Shown here one piece after another: positions 13,786 through 24,024 of a stretch of DNA of 64,000 nt; the stretch's first letter is position 1; each line of letters begins with the position of its first letter. The stretch spans positions 20,976,527 to 21,040,526 of the forward strand of contig OX485808.1 of assembly GCA_950295325.1 (NCBI GenBank). The letters are read 5' to 3'. The notes beneath the pieces were generated by a model, which searched no databases, was not told the DNA's origin, and saw nothing but the letters and a program-made list of their open reading frames with translations. The DNA is from Polytrichum commune (taxonomy: Eukaryota > Streptophyta > Polytrichopsida > Polytrichales > Polytrichaceae). The position numbers were made by a program, and so were the translations under genes.

Positions 13786-14088
13786 TATCATGTCTTAAAT
13801 ATTCCTTTGACCAACATTCATGCACTCACTCATTTCGGCAAGCCTCCGTATCAATCACGATGGGGTGTGGTGATTGGTTCAATGGAATTGAGTATCCGCC
13901 CAACTCCTTGCAATGTCTTTATCCCAAGTTATTGAGACAAAGCCGCTCTCTAGATTTTGCTTGAAAACATCCCATTCACCATGACTAGAAGCACAACATT
14001 ATCATAGTTGCCGTCAAGTTGCATACAACAATAGCACTAAGGTAAATGTACCTATCATGAAAATGTGATCTTTAATGATTTCCATATA

Positions 14089-15014
14089 CAATAGTCCTAC
14101 CTCTTTAAACGACACTCGATAATACAACAACTTCAATAAAAAATGGCACAATTTTTTTAAACGGGACTTTCTAATTAGAAACTACCTCGATAATACGATT
14201 GTGATATATATAATATCCCAAAATGTCATATTATAGAGGTAATAAATGCATACATGACAGGTTCCACGTATTGTATTTTTGAGCATTTTGAGCTCAATAT
14301 TTATTAGGTTGCTTTGATCTACATAGTGTTTGACAACCTATTGAAATTTCGCTTCTTTTGGTGGTAGTTTTGTTTTGCTCAAGTATGAGTTGTATTGGTA
14401 GAGTTATGATCATTTGAAGGTTGTGTTGAGTTTTGGAAGTTGATTTCAAGACAATGATGTTCTTTTGCACATTATGAAGTCAATCTTGATTCAACCACTA
14501 TGATCTGCATGTTGCTGGAAAGCTATTGGAGTTGCATTTCTTTTGGTGGTAGTTCTGCTCAATTATGAGTTGCATTGGCATAGTTATGACCGTCTGAAAG
14601 TTGGTAGAGTTTTAGAAGTTGATTGACCTCCACCTATTGTAAAATTGGAAGATGCTCAACATCATGCTCAATTGTTAGCTACATTTTTTATGGACAACCC
14701 ATTAGATTTTCTCATGCATACGTAATGAAATTGTAGGCCATATTGGAGAAGACCAATAAAATATTTGTTGCTAATTTGAAGTGGCAACACCAACGGACTA
14801 TTGATTCCTTCTTCATGTCCACATGAGAGAAAAATGTGTATTTGTAAAGACACTTGATATAAGATTCATTTTATATATGTGGCCAAATATCTAATGTGTG
14901 TTTTCATGAAGCACCTCGTTATTATGACAAAGAGGTCCAATTTGTCATATTATTGAATTTTGACACCTCAATGTCCTCCTTTCCCAAATGTGTCATATTA
15001 AAGAGGTAGGATTG
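14089..15014. mobile_element. Emigrant/pogo-like TIR element, larger member
   Basis: Left end CAATAGTCCTACCTCTTTAA and right end TTAAAGAGGTAGGATTG are inverted and flanked by TA on both sides. Subterminal CGATAATAC and GTCATATTA motifs repeat within. It holds two related internal segments (about 14340-14440 and 14520-14620: GCTTCTTTTGGTGGTAGTTTTG versus TTTCTTTTGGTGGTAGTTCTG) and no transposase. Confidence 0.65.
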
Positions 15015-15467
15015 TAGAAACACATGTTCAATTCAAAAAAATGTACATTAACCAAAAAAAAACCATCATAAGTCAAATTTGACTTTCACTATATGAATTC
15101 AGAAGGTATTTATCTCAACTCCAAATATAAAAAACTCACGTCTCATATTCCTCAGTTGACTTTGTTAATGTGAGCTCATGTAACCAAAATTTTGGTATCA
15201 CACATCTAGGCACATTTGCCGGAACCCAAAAAGTGTCCATAATAGGTGCACTCCAAACCTTAATGTACCCAACAATATCACTTTTGAAGACCCATTCCTA
15301 TGTTACATATTATAACCTAAGATACTAAGTCCCCCTCCATATCATGCATCGGCTTTGTGGCCCTCCTTTGAAGTTTGCCCAAAAACATTGAACATTCCCA
15401 TGAGTTACGTCATAAATTACTACTCGGTAAAACCACCCATACGGACTACATTTAAGCTTACAAAAGG

Positions 15468-15540
15468 TACACTAAATATTGTATTTAGTGCCATATGATA
15501 TTTTATGTCAATGTGGTAACTTTTCTAGTAACACATCTTA
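15468..15540. repeat. Dispersed repeat, copy 2, outer part
   Basis: CACTAAATATTGTATTTAGT and CATATGATATTTTATGTCAATGTGGTAACTTTT match the reverse complement of 480-545. Confidence 0.5.
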
Positions 15541-15660
15541 CGAACAAAACCGGGAGTCAGACCATGGCACTCTAGAATCTCACAAGTTTTGGTTTATTAG
15601 ATTTTACCATGTGTGAGGACCTTGCATGATTAGAAATCCATTGAAATAGCAATTGGTTGA

Positions 15661-16424
15661 GGGGGCCATTCACGGTTGGGGTACTACTTTTGGCTGTCTA
15701 ACGGAAAACGGACTTTTTTGGATAACTTCACATGCTTGGTATGCTTAGATTTGTATTGTGAAGCATATTTTGGATCATACCTACATTTCATACTCCATAT
15801 CGAGTACATTGACAAAGTTAATTTAGAAGGAATAGGGTCATCTAAGATATCTTTTTGATTCCTTAAAGGACATTCATGAGTGCTGTCTTAATTGTTCACC
15901 TTAGGATCAAGGAATGAAAAGGACAACAAGAATCAATCAAAACGATTCCAAATTTTTTCCTCACACTCATCGTTCAAGTGTGTACCAATAGAACCAAATA
16001 TGTATTGAATAGCAATTGCCCAACTTTACATGTGGCACCAAACATGTCCAAATATACATATACTCACGGCCACACGTAAAAGGAACGTCTAGTATTAGAA
16101 TTGGACAAAAAATTTTATATGAATGGGCACATGACACTTTTACCAAGGTACCAAGATACATAACAAGAAATAATTGACCACCAATGCACACCTAAATAGC
16201 AAAAAAATGCCACTGATGTGGCCTAGGGTGTAGGGTGCAAGGTGCAGGGTGATTATTAAATAATAATAAAAATATTTCTTGATAAAGCTTATGAACTATC
16301 TACTTATTTATGTAAAATTTATTGATCAAATAATAGTAAATCATGATAAAAACCAAGATCAATGCGACAAAGTCCTTAAGTCCTTTGTCCCGAAAGTAGT
16401 ACCCTGATCGTGAATGGCCCCTGA
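15661..16424. mobile_element. TIR element of about 760 bp, nested insertion
   Basis: GGGGCCATTCACGGTTGGGGTACTACTTTT at left is inverted against AAAGTAGTACCCTGATCGTGAATGGCCCC at right, with a possible 4-base duplication TGAG on both sides. It lies inside the reverse-complement copy of the 150-560 segment (matches at 15468-15540 and 16590-16880). No transposase was found. Confidence 0.6.
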
Positions 16425-16589
16425 GGGCCTGGTCACACTACACTTGAGAGTTTGTGACCACGCTACATGATTTTGGAAGTGACTTGGGATGGCCTTCGGA
16501 CACTTTCTTCGGTCTCTCACAATTTCATGGTCACGGCTCTTGGCTCGTGTGTGAAGTGACCCTTAGTTCATCCAAATGTCAATTATTGA

Positions 16590-16880
16590 AACCGAGTTTA
16601 GTATATTTTGCATCCTAACAATTACGTAATGAAGTATTGTGTCAGGAATCATTAAAATTTGCATGGAAAAATCACATAGTATAAGTGACTATAATTACAA
16701 CAATGCTAATCTATAATGCCATTTTTTTTTTCATTCTTAATTTTTTACAAGGGATGACAAATAATGTTAGATTCACATTTAGTGTTGGTGACACTAAACA
16801 CGACAGGCTTCTTACAACTACTATTGAGCAAGACAAATAGAATTGGTGACACTAAAAAAACAATGTTTAATGTAGTTATT
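16590..16880. repeat. Dispersed repeat, copy 2 (inverted, split)
   Basis: Reverse complement of 180-420: TATTTTGCATCCTAACAATT, CATTTAGTGTTGGTGACACT and GAGCAAGACAAATAGAATTG are shared. The rest of the copy is at 15468-15540; about 1 kb of unrelated DNA, including a TIR element, separates the two halves. Confidence 0.55.
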
Positions 16881-16909
16881 CTGCTTGTGAACTGAGACCA
16901 CTGTTTTCA

Positions 16910-17057
16910 GGGTGCTCAGTAAATGAGGTTGAAAATTCGCTGAGTTTGAGAACAAGTAGGGATCTGACGGTTGTGTTTGTTATGCTGACGACTGGGCATT
17001 CGGAATTTATTATCACTGTGTCAATGATGGTGCAAAAGCTTCTTGCCGGTGGCCAAT
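16910..17057 (+). other. Possible orphan exon
   Basis: After a good acceptor (CTGTTTTCAG) a frame without stops runs 48 codons (contains VENSLSLRTSRDLTVVFVML) to a TAA at 17055. Composition is protein-like but no family is recognised and no partner exon was found. Confidence 0.2.
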
Positions 17058-17234
17058 AAACACCAGCCTTTTTCTACATGCCCAAAAGATGGTATTAAAA
17101 AAACACAAAGGGTGTCATAATAAGGTCGAGGCATCCATGGTCGACTGGGTCCATTTAATTACCTGCTCACTAGGGTCATGTAACACCGACATGGATGACA
17201 TCTATATATTTTTTAAGGTGAACATAGTTAAGGT

Positions 17235-17400
17235 TTATAATAGTATTCAGATCCGTAACAATGTTATGTGGGACTGATAGTATTCCATGTAGTAGTCCTG
17301 GTCAACCCCCACATTAAGTATGAATGTGGGAGGTATTCTAAAAGAACATGAGTTGGTCCCTACTTTTGATAACTGTTACGGATGACTCTGATGTGTACAA
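17235..17400. mobile_element. Foldback element, diverged copy of the 63-kb family
   Basis: TATTCAGATCCGTAACAATG and TTATGTGGGACTGATAGTAT match the right arm of the 62986-63130 hairpin; a weaker inverted arm (GGTCCCTACTTTTGATAACT, GTTACGGATGACTCTGATG) follows. Confidence 0.45.
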
Positions 17401-17493
17401 AGAATACAAAAGTTTCATTGAGTCATAAACCTTATAACATTGGGTGATAGGGAAGAGAGGTCTTTTCAACATGGCTCATTTGCCACATTGTCA

Positions 17494-17522
17494 TCATACC
17501 ATCATACCATCATACCATCATG
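17494..17522. repeat. Short tandem repeat, unit ATCATACC
   Basis: Three to four copies of CATCATACC with one-base variation. Confidence 0.8.
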
Positions 17523-17896
17523 TCCATGTATATGTATGGATAACTCTCCAATATCATTCAATCTCATGACAAGTATGGGAAATTCCCTTGTCATTGCAAA
17601 TAGGTTGTGGATGTGGATCGTTTTATCTCGTTCTCCGTGTGTCAAGTAAGGTAGACTAATGTCATTCAAACACCATCCATGGACGAATACCTACTTTATA
17701 TTGTTAGATGGTTTGATAATCTTCTAACACAAACACTTGTAGCATTATTCAAAGGATCAATACAACGGCTCATTTATGCTAAAAATGATTCAACACCCAT
17801 ATAATCACTTGCGAAGATCACAAATCTGCTTGTTTGAAAATCTGGCAAAATTTGATATTTCATCACCTTGATGTCATCCTTATGGCATTGGATGCC

Positions 17897-18242
17897 CCGG
17901 GCTAGATCAAACCTGCATACAGCTGCCCACGCCTCCTTCACTGCTCGGTCTTCCTACCCGCACCTGCGTGAGAACTCTTCCCCTTCGGGAACCAATGTGA
18001 CAACACCCGGTCACTTAAGCCATTAAGCTCCATTGACATGTGAAGGAACTCCATCAATTAACTTGGGAATAATTAATGAACGTGATGTCAACCTGAATAT
18101 TCGTAATTTCGACTGGGTATTGTCACATTGGCTCCTAACGAGGAAGAGTTGCCACACAGGTGCGGGCATGAAGACCGGGCAATGAAGGAGGCGTGGGAGG
18201 GGTGGGGCCCAACTAAATGAAGATGTGATCTAGCCCAGGGCA
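17897..18242. mobile_element. Foldback (long inverted repeat) element
   Basis: About 115-bp arms: CCCCGGGCTAGATC ... CCCACGCCTCCTTCACTGCT ... AGCCAATGTGACAA-like at left; the right arm ends GATCTAGCCCAGGG. Arms are GC-rich compared with surroundings and are separated by about 110 bases of AT-rich spacer. No coding capacity. Confidence 0.7.
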
Positions 18243-20812
18243 CATTGGATCGTACACGATTAGTTCATTGACCATGGTATATATACTTAAAAGATCTATT
18301 GCACATTAAAAGAAATCTCAAGCTAAATATGAAAATGTTCAAAGTAATGGGGCACGTGACTAAGGTGCTTGGGCTTATTCAACTCTTTTTTCTTCATCGG
18401 ACACCTATATTTGAGCAATGTGTGGTTGGGTTAGACCTAAAAACATAACCCAACAAGACACGTGTTTACAAGGGACTGGATTGCGTGCACAAATTATATC
18501 AACCATTCTAAGATCAATAATCGATACAATACTGGAAGACACGAATATTCAACCGAAAAATCAACACACATGCACGCTCAATAATCAATACTGATGAAGT
18601 TCGAAAGGAGGTCCAACTTTTGCTGATGTTTCGTCGTAGATTTGCTAATGCAACACAAGTTTCCTTGCGTAGTAGATATGACGCGGTAGAAGTTGGAGAA
18701 CATGAAGAAATGAAACCGAACAACACCCCACACCCACATACAAGTGGTTATGTCTGATTTGCATGCAAGTATGAGTTAGGCGTGGAGAGGGATAAGTTTG
18801 TGTCAGAAGACTGAGAAGGAATTTTATCAGTGTCCTTGCATCTTGTAAAATTATGCAGAGGCGTCTTCAGAAGTGTCAGGATTTGATGGTTCATGTGCAC
18901 CCTACTTATAACCTATGTTCGGGGAAAACCGACGGCTAGTTCATTATCAACCGATGGATTTCCCCTCATGGCCGGTCCAAATTTCCAACCATCGGATGGC
19001 AATCCGACTGTAATTTCAATCCTCCGGCAATTAGCCGATGGACCATAAAATGTCCCGGAAATGTAGCCAATTCTTCTTGTGAGTTACTGGATTTCAGCCG
19101 GAAGCATCCAAATCGCTATTTGTCTGGGGCATCTGATGATGCACTTGAGGAAGTACCCTAAACCTTAAACTTTTTGAATTATGAAACCTTTCCATGACCA
19201 AATCCAATTGCTTCTATGAAGAATTGGGGGACCCTTGGCCTTCAAGCGGTGAAGGCATTGCTAGGTTCAATTCCTACCAAGGATACTAACTCTTCAAATT
19301 TAAAGTTTTGAGCATGCCTTTCTTTTCACTTATTCAAGATTTTGTACTAAGAAATGATTTCTAATAACTTTTCATACATTTCTTAAACAATTAGTGCCGA
19401 TATGAATTCCATTTAATCGGATATTGGCCAATGAAAATATGAAAATATAGGCAATTGGCTGATTGATTTTACAAAAGACCGGCTGTTGCCGATGTAAATT
19501 GGAAAAAATCCGACCCTTCGTAGCAACTACCGGCAATTAGCCACTAAGGCTTCAAAAACTTCCCGAACTCTGCTTATAACACTACCAAGCACTGCTCGGG
19601 GAGAACCGGCGGTTGGTTGCAGATGAACCGGTGGAGTTTGAGAAATAACCGGTTGAGGTTTGAGACTTAAGGAGAATTACCGATCATTTTAGAGGAATCT
19701 ATGGAATATGCTTCACATGAATAAAGCAAAACTGGAAGATGTCAACATGTAACAAGCTGGATTTAGAATCACTAGGATCTTGACCAACTATGTTCAAAAA
19801 ATTCCCGGGCACTGCTACCAAGATAGTAGAGTCAAGGCAACATCAATTATGACTTCATTTTTTAATACTAAAAATGGTTAATCTGACTACAACCAATATA
19901 GTGACCATATCTGACACTTCCAATCAAATAGTTGTCGTTTGGACCATGTCGCAATGACCATGGTGATTTTCACAAATTTTGTGTGGTAGGAAAATGGTAT
20001 ATTGCAAATATTTTGACACCATGTGCCACGGGACCCGCTTCCTTTTTTATTACTAGTTTTGATTACATTGCATATGTTCCGACAACCTGTTGTTTTGGGA
20101 CCCGCTTCCATTATTTTTTATTTGATTTCAGTAATGTGAATTTCATTGTAAACTGTTTAATAATTAAAAATACATACTTAGTAGGTAGTCAAATTTGCCG
20201 GTAGGTAGGGCCCAACATGGCATTTATGAGTATCTAGGGTGCTGGCCTTGGAGAAGTGGATGGCAAGGGAGCTTGAGAACATGGGGCCTCATGGATCCCA
20301 AACCAAGCCCTTAGCCATCAATTTCTTCACATCAAATGTGCACATAACTTATACGTAATGTAGTTACTGGGAAAAGGACTTACTCACCTTGTTACTCCAC
20401 ATATTTATTGCACATGCTTACTTCAAATACTTATTGTATATAGTTATTGTACATAGTCATTGGACCATTACTACATAGGCTTCATGGTTATCATGCATAT
20501 TTTTGTGGGTTGCATATAGATTTTTTTGAAAATAATCATATAGACCCTTTATAGGTTTTCTAGAATTATTTCAGGCTATTTAACTTACTTAAAAGCCTCA
20601 TTTCTTAAAACAACTTTGGAAAAATCTTTATGTTGCATATGAGTTTTTTTGAAAAATAATTATGTGGATTTTTTTTCAGGTTTTCAAATCTATGAATTTG
20701 TTTTGGAATTTATTCAAGCTATTTAACTTGCCTATATGGCTCATTTCTTAACGTACCTTGTGAATTTATGTAGGTCACATATGAAGTTTTTATTTTTTGA
20801 ATTTTTTTTGTA

Positions 20813-20878
<66 letters not shown>

Positions 20879-22486
20879 TATATTGGAAAATTTCCAAGCT
20901 ATCATGCATACCTAAAAATCCATCTTAGGCTTTTAGTTCTTATTACTATCTTAGGCTCTGCAAATCTGCCATGATCATGGGGGCAAGTGACAAGGAGCTT
21001 ACAAAGTGACCAGATATGTACACGAGTGGGCACATCTTTTTATAACTAGGATGGTGGGTTCAAACGTACACTTGCAATTGACACAATGCTCCTTTGGTGT
21101 AAAAGTGACCATTTGGCAAACGGCCACATCGACACAAAGGACAATTGTGTCAAATGCAAGTGTGTAGTGGTAGTACCCACAATCCTAGCAGTGTAAGTTC
21201 CGCACAACAAGATCACAAAGGTACGCTGTCCCCTTAGTGTGGGTTGCCATTTGAAGTTACGTGCTGCTGTAACTTTTTTTAACCAACATTATCCTTGTTT
21301 ACCAAATACAGCATATCATGTTCTTTGATGTGCATACTAAATATTTACGCGGCTTGCATAAAACATCATACGCTTGCGTAAAAAGGAAAGTTATAGAAAA
21401 CACACAACTCCAAATGGTAACCCACACTAAATAGGACAATCCAATGTCCTTCCTTCTATACAAGATGCACAAAAATGCAAGGAATCTCGTCAGCTGCCCA
21501 GAAGGACTCAAAAGGTTTGTAATGGAACAGACTGAATATATTCAGATTAGTATGACAAGTCTTGGATTGTCAGGCACTAAAAAACAGGGAGGAAGATGTG
21601 ACAGAACCTTCACTTCTGGACTTTGCCATCACTCAAACTTGCCTGAAACAGTATCCGGGGAGATTTTCGGGGCATAATTGGTCAAAATCCCAGTGTTTCC
21701 AAGTCCAACTGGTTAACATGTTGTGATCTTTCGGGTTTTTCTTCATTAATTTGAGGTATGTTCCATATATAGATTCCTCTATAACGATGGGTAATTTTCC
21801 TGAGGTCTTGAACTTCAACTGGTTATTTCTTAAACCTAACCAGTTCATCTGTAACTAGCAGACTGTTCTCCCTGTTTATTGGTCTGAAACTTTCTGTGGG
21901 TAAGTTACTTAATATACTTCTATCTATTTTAAGGTCCCTTGCAATGCAAACCTTGCGGTGGCTAAAATGGTTGCTTGCAAGCATTCAATATGAAGTTGTG
22001 AAGATGTTGGGAGCTTTGGTTGGATGTCAAATATACTGTTAAGTTTCGCGATACCACCACTCACATAAGGAGGGCTTGCCAACTCAAAATCGATACCAAT
22101 GTCATGGAAATAATGTTTGTATCTTGTTGTTTTGGGTTGATGGTGACCATTTCAAGTTGGTCACCAGCACCTAAAAACAAGGAGAGACATACATTGATCA
22201 CATGTTGGTCGATATTTCGAGTTGGCAAGCTCTCTTGTGTGAGTGGTGTACAAGAGAATAAGTTGTGAGATTGTAGTCCTCTGCACAAAAACTTCAAATT
22301 TGAGTGATTATAAATGCACAATAATAATAGTGCGTGTCTATGAAAAGGACATTTGAGAAAATGTGTATCAAAATTACAAGAAGGATTATAGCTATTCATA
22401 GGGGGATAACAACATCCTCTACATTCGTTCCAACTCCAAAATCTCTTGAAATGTCAACTCTACTTTTGTTGGATGGTTGATGATAT
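18243..22486. other. Intergenic; no gene seen
   Basis: Contains an AACCGGCGG/AACCGATGG-rich portion at 18910-19640, a repeat resembling 8750-8900 at 18590-18720, and a microsatellite. No supported gene. Confidence 0.55.
20817..20874. repeat. (CT)n(CA)n compound microsatellite
   Basis: About 16 CT units followed by about 13 CA units. Confidence 0.95.
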
Positions 22487-22640
22487 TGTGAGTGGCGCCT
22501 TACCCTAATTGACGTTGTCTGATTCCACCCTGTGTAATCCAATGAGCTGCCCCTCTCTTTGTCTTAGGTCCTGATGACCTTGTATTTTTTCTAGGCAATG
22601 AAATAAAGTGTTTCATTTCTCTCAAAATGTGAAAAACAAA
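22487..22640 (+). repeat. Retroposon-like 3' end, copy 1
   Basis: CCTTACCCTAATTGACGTTG, GATTCCACCCTGTGT, CCTTGTATTTTTTCTAGGCA, then AATGAAATAAAGTGTTTCAT and an A-rich tail. Same layout as copies at 23520 and 24895, suggesting a family of non-LTR retroposon 3' ends or SINEs. Confidence 0.5.
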
Positions 22641-24024
22641 CAACTAATACAGCACTTAAGTTTATCTATTCCTGGATTTGTTTCACATTAACTTCAGGAA
22701 CATTCTCAAGACAGATGGCTGTCCCAAGTCTGTACCCAGTCCTAGTTTAATCCATGGGGCTACAAATTGAGAGACTGGAATCACTCATTTATCATTCTAT
22801 TTCTTGTTTAGAGGATGCCCAAGGTCACACAATCGACTGGCAGATAGCGAACTTGTCAAGTGTTCCACATTTTCCATGAATCTGATTGCAAACCTTTGAA
22901 TCTCTAGTCTACTAAATGACCAAACCATTCTGGAGCACAATACTTGATTCACATGCACATAGGATATAGTCTAGAAAATACGATCTTCATCAGAAGTTTG
23001 AGAAAGGCTTTTGTAAATCACAGGAAGTGTAGTTTGGTACAGATTCACAAGGTTATCATTATGAAAACCCTATCTTCGTTCAGACTCAAAACACAGGGAG
23101 TGACTGTTGTGTCTCTCTAGTCATGCTCTTACTGGAAATTTGTCGTTTGCAAGCACTCTTCTTTTTCAATTGACAAATTCCCAATAAGAGTATGATTCTG
23201 TTATCTGAAATTTAGAATTCATCATGCCACTGAGTACAGAACATCAAGGCAAATATAAAAGTGCACGATCTTACAATTCGGCACACCCTTAATACATCAA
23301 TTTCTATAAAATAATGCAGACACACAAACACACACACACACAGCTTTAATAGATCTAGCCCTTTAAGAGTGTGAAGGAAGCCTTCAACTACAAAGAAGTC
23401 ACAGACAATTTCGACACGCTGTGGGAGGTAAGTTAGCAACCTCCATTTCGTTTGGTCCAACTCCAATATCTTTAAATTGGAATGGCAATTTGCCTAGTAA
23501 TGTGGGCTTAGTTAATTATGCTTAGATGTCTCACCCTTCTTGAGGTTGTCTGGTTCCACCGTGTGCACCTTAGAGAGTTGCCCCTCTCCACTTCAAAACC
23601 CTGTGACCTCATATTGTCTGAAAAAAATAATTTAAATATTACTCAACCTTGAGATCGAGTTCTGATGCTAATAAAAAACATTTATGTCCCCCACAAGTTT
23701 TTCAGTCTGAATCTGGCTGTGAACTTGGATCCCATAGGATTGATTTAGGACTAATGCCCGGCCCCACAAAACTCAGATATCCTGTTGCGTAATGGAGTAG
23801 GTAACCTTCGAGGCGGCTCAGGAGGGCCGAGAGGGGTAACTGGACATGACCATTTTGGTGACTTCTTCTCTGGACCCTTCAATCATGGAGATCGACAGCC
23901 TAGATTGAGGGCATGAGAAGGAGAGGTTTATGCCTGTGGAAGGCGCCCTCTTCCCCAATCCCTGAACGTCACCCCATGCGCCAAATGGTTATGTTGTGAC
24001 AATCCCAATAAAACACACACTTCT
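22641..24024. other. Intergenic and 3' flank of the hydrolase gene
   Basis: Apart from the retroposon-like piece at 23520-23640 nothing is identified. A minus-strand AATAAA-like signal is not obvious close to the stop, so the hydrolase polyadenylation site was not placed. Confidence 0.5.
23520..23640 (+). repeat. Retroposon-like 3' end, copy 2
   Basis: CTTAGATGTCTCACCCTTCT, GGTTCCACCGTGTG, TGCCCCTCTCC and an A-rich end (GAAAAAAATAA). Truncated relative to the other two copies. Confidence 0.45.

Noticed and set aside
23212-23466. Leu-rich minus-strand frame considered as a leucine-rich-repeat fragment
   Set aside because: No LxxLxLxxN periodicity; the Cys-Val part comes from a (CA)n run.
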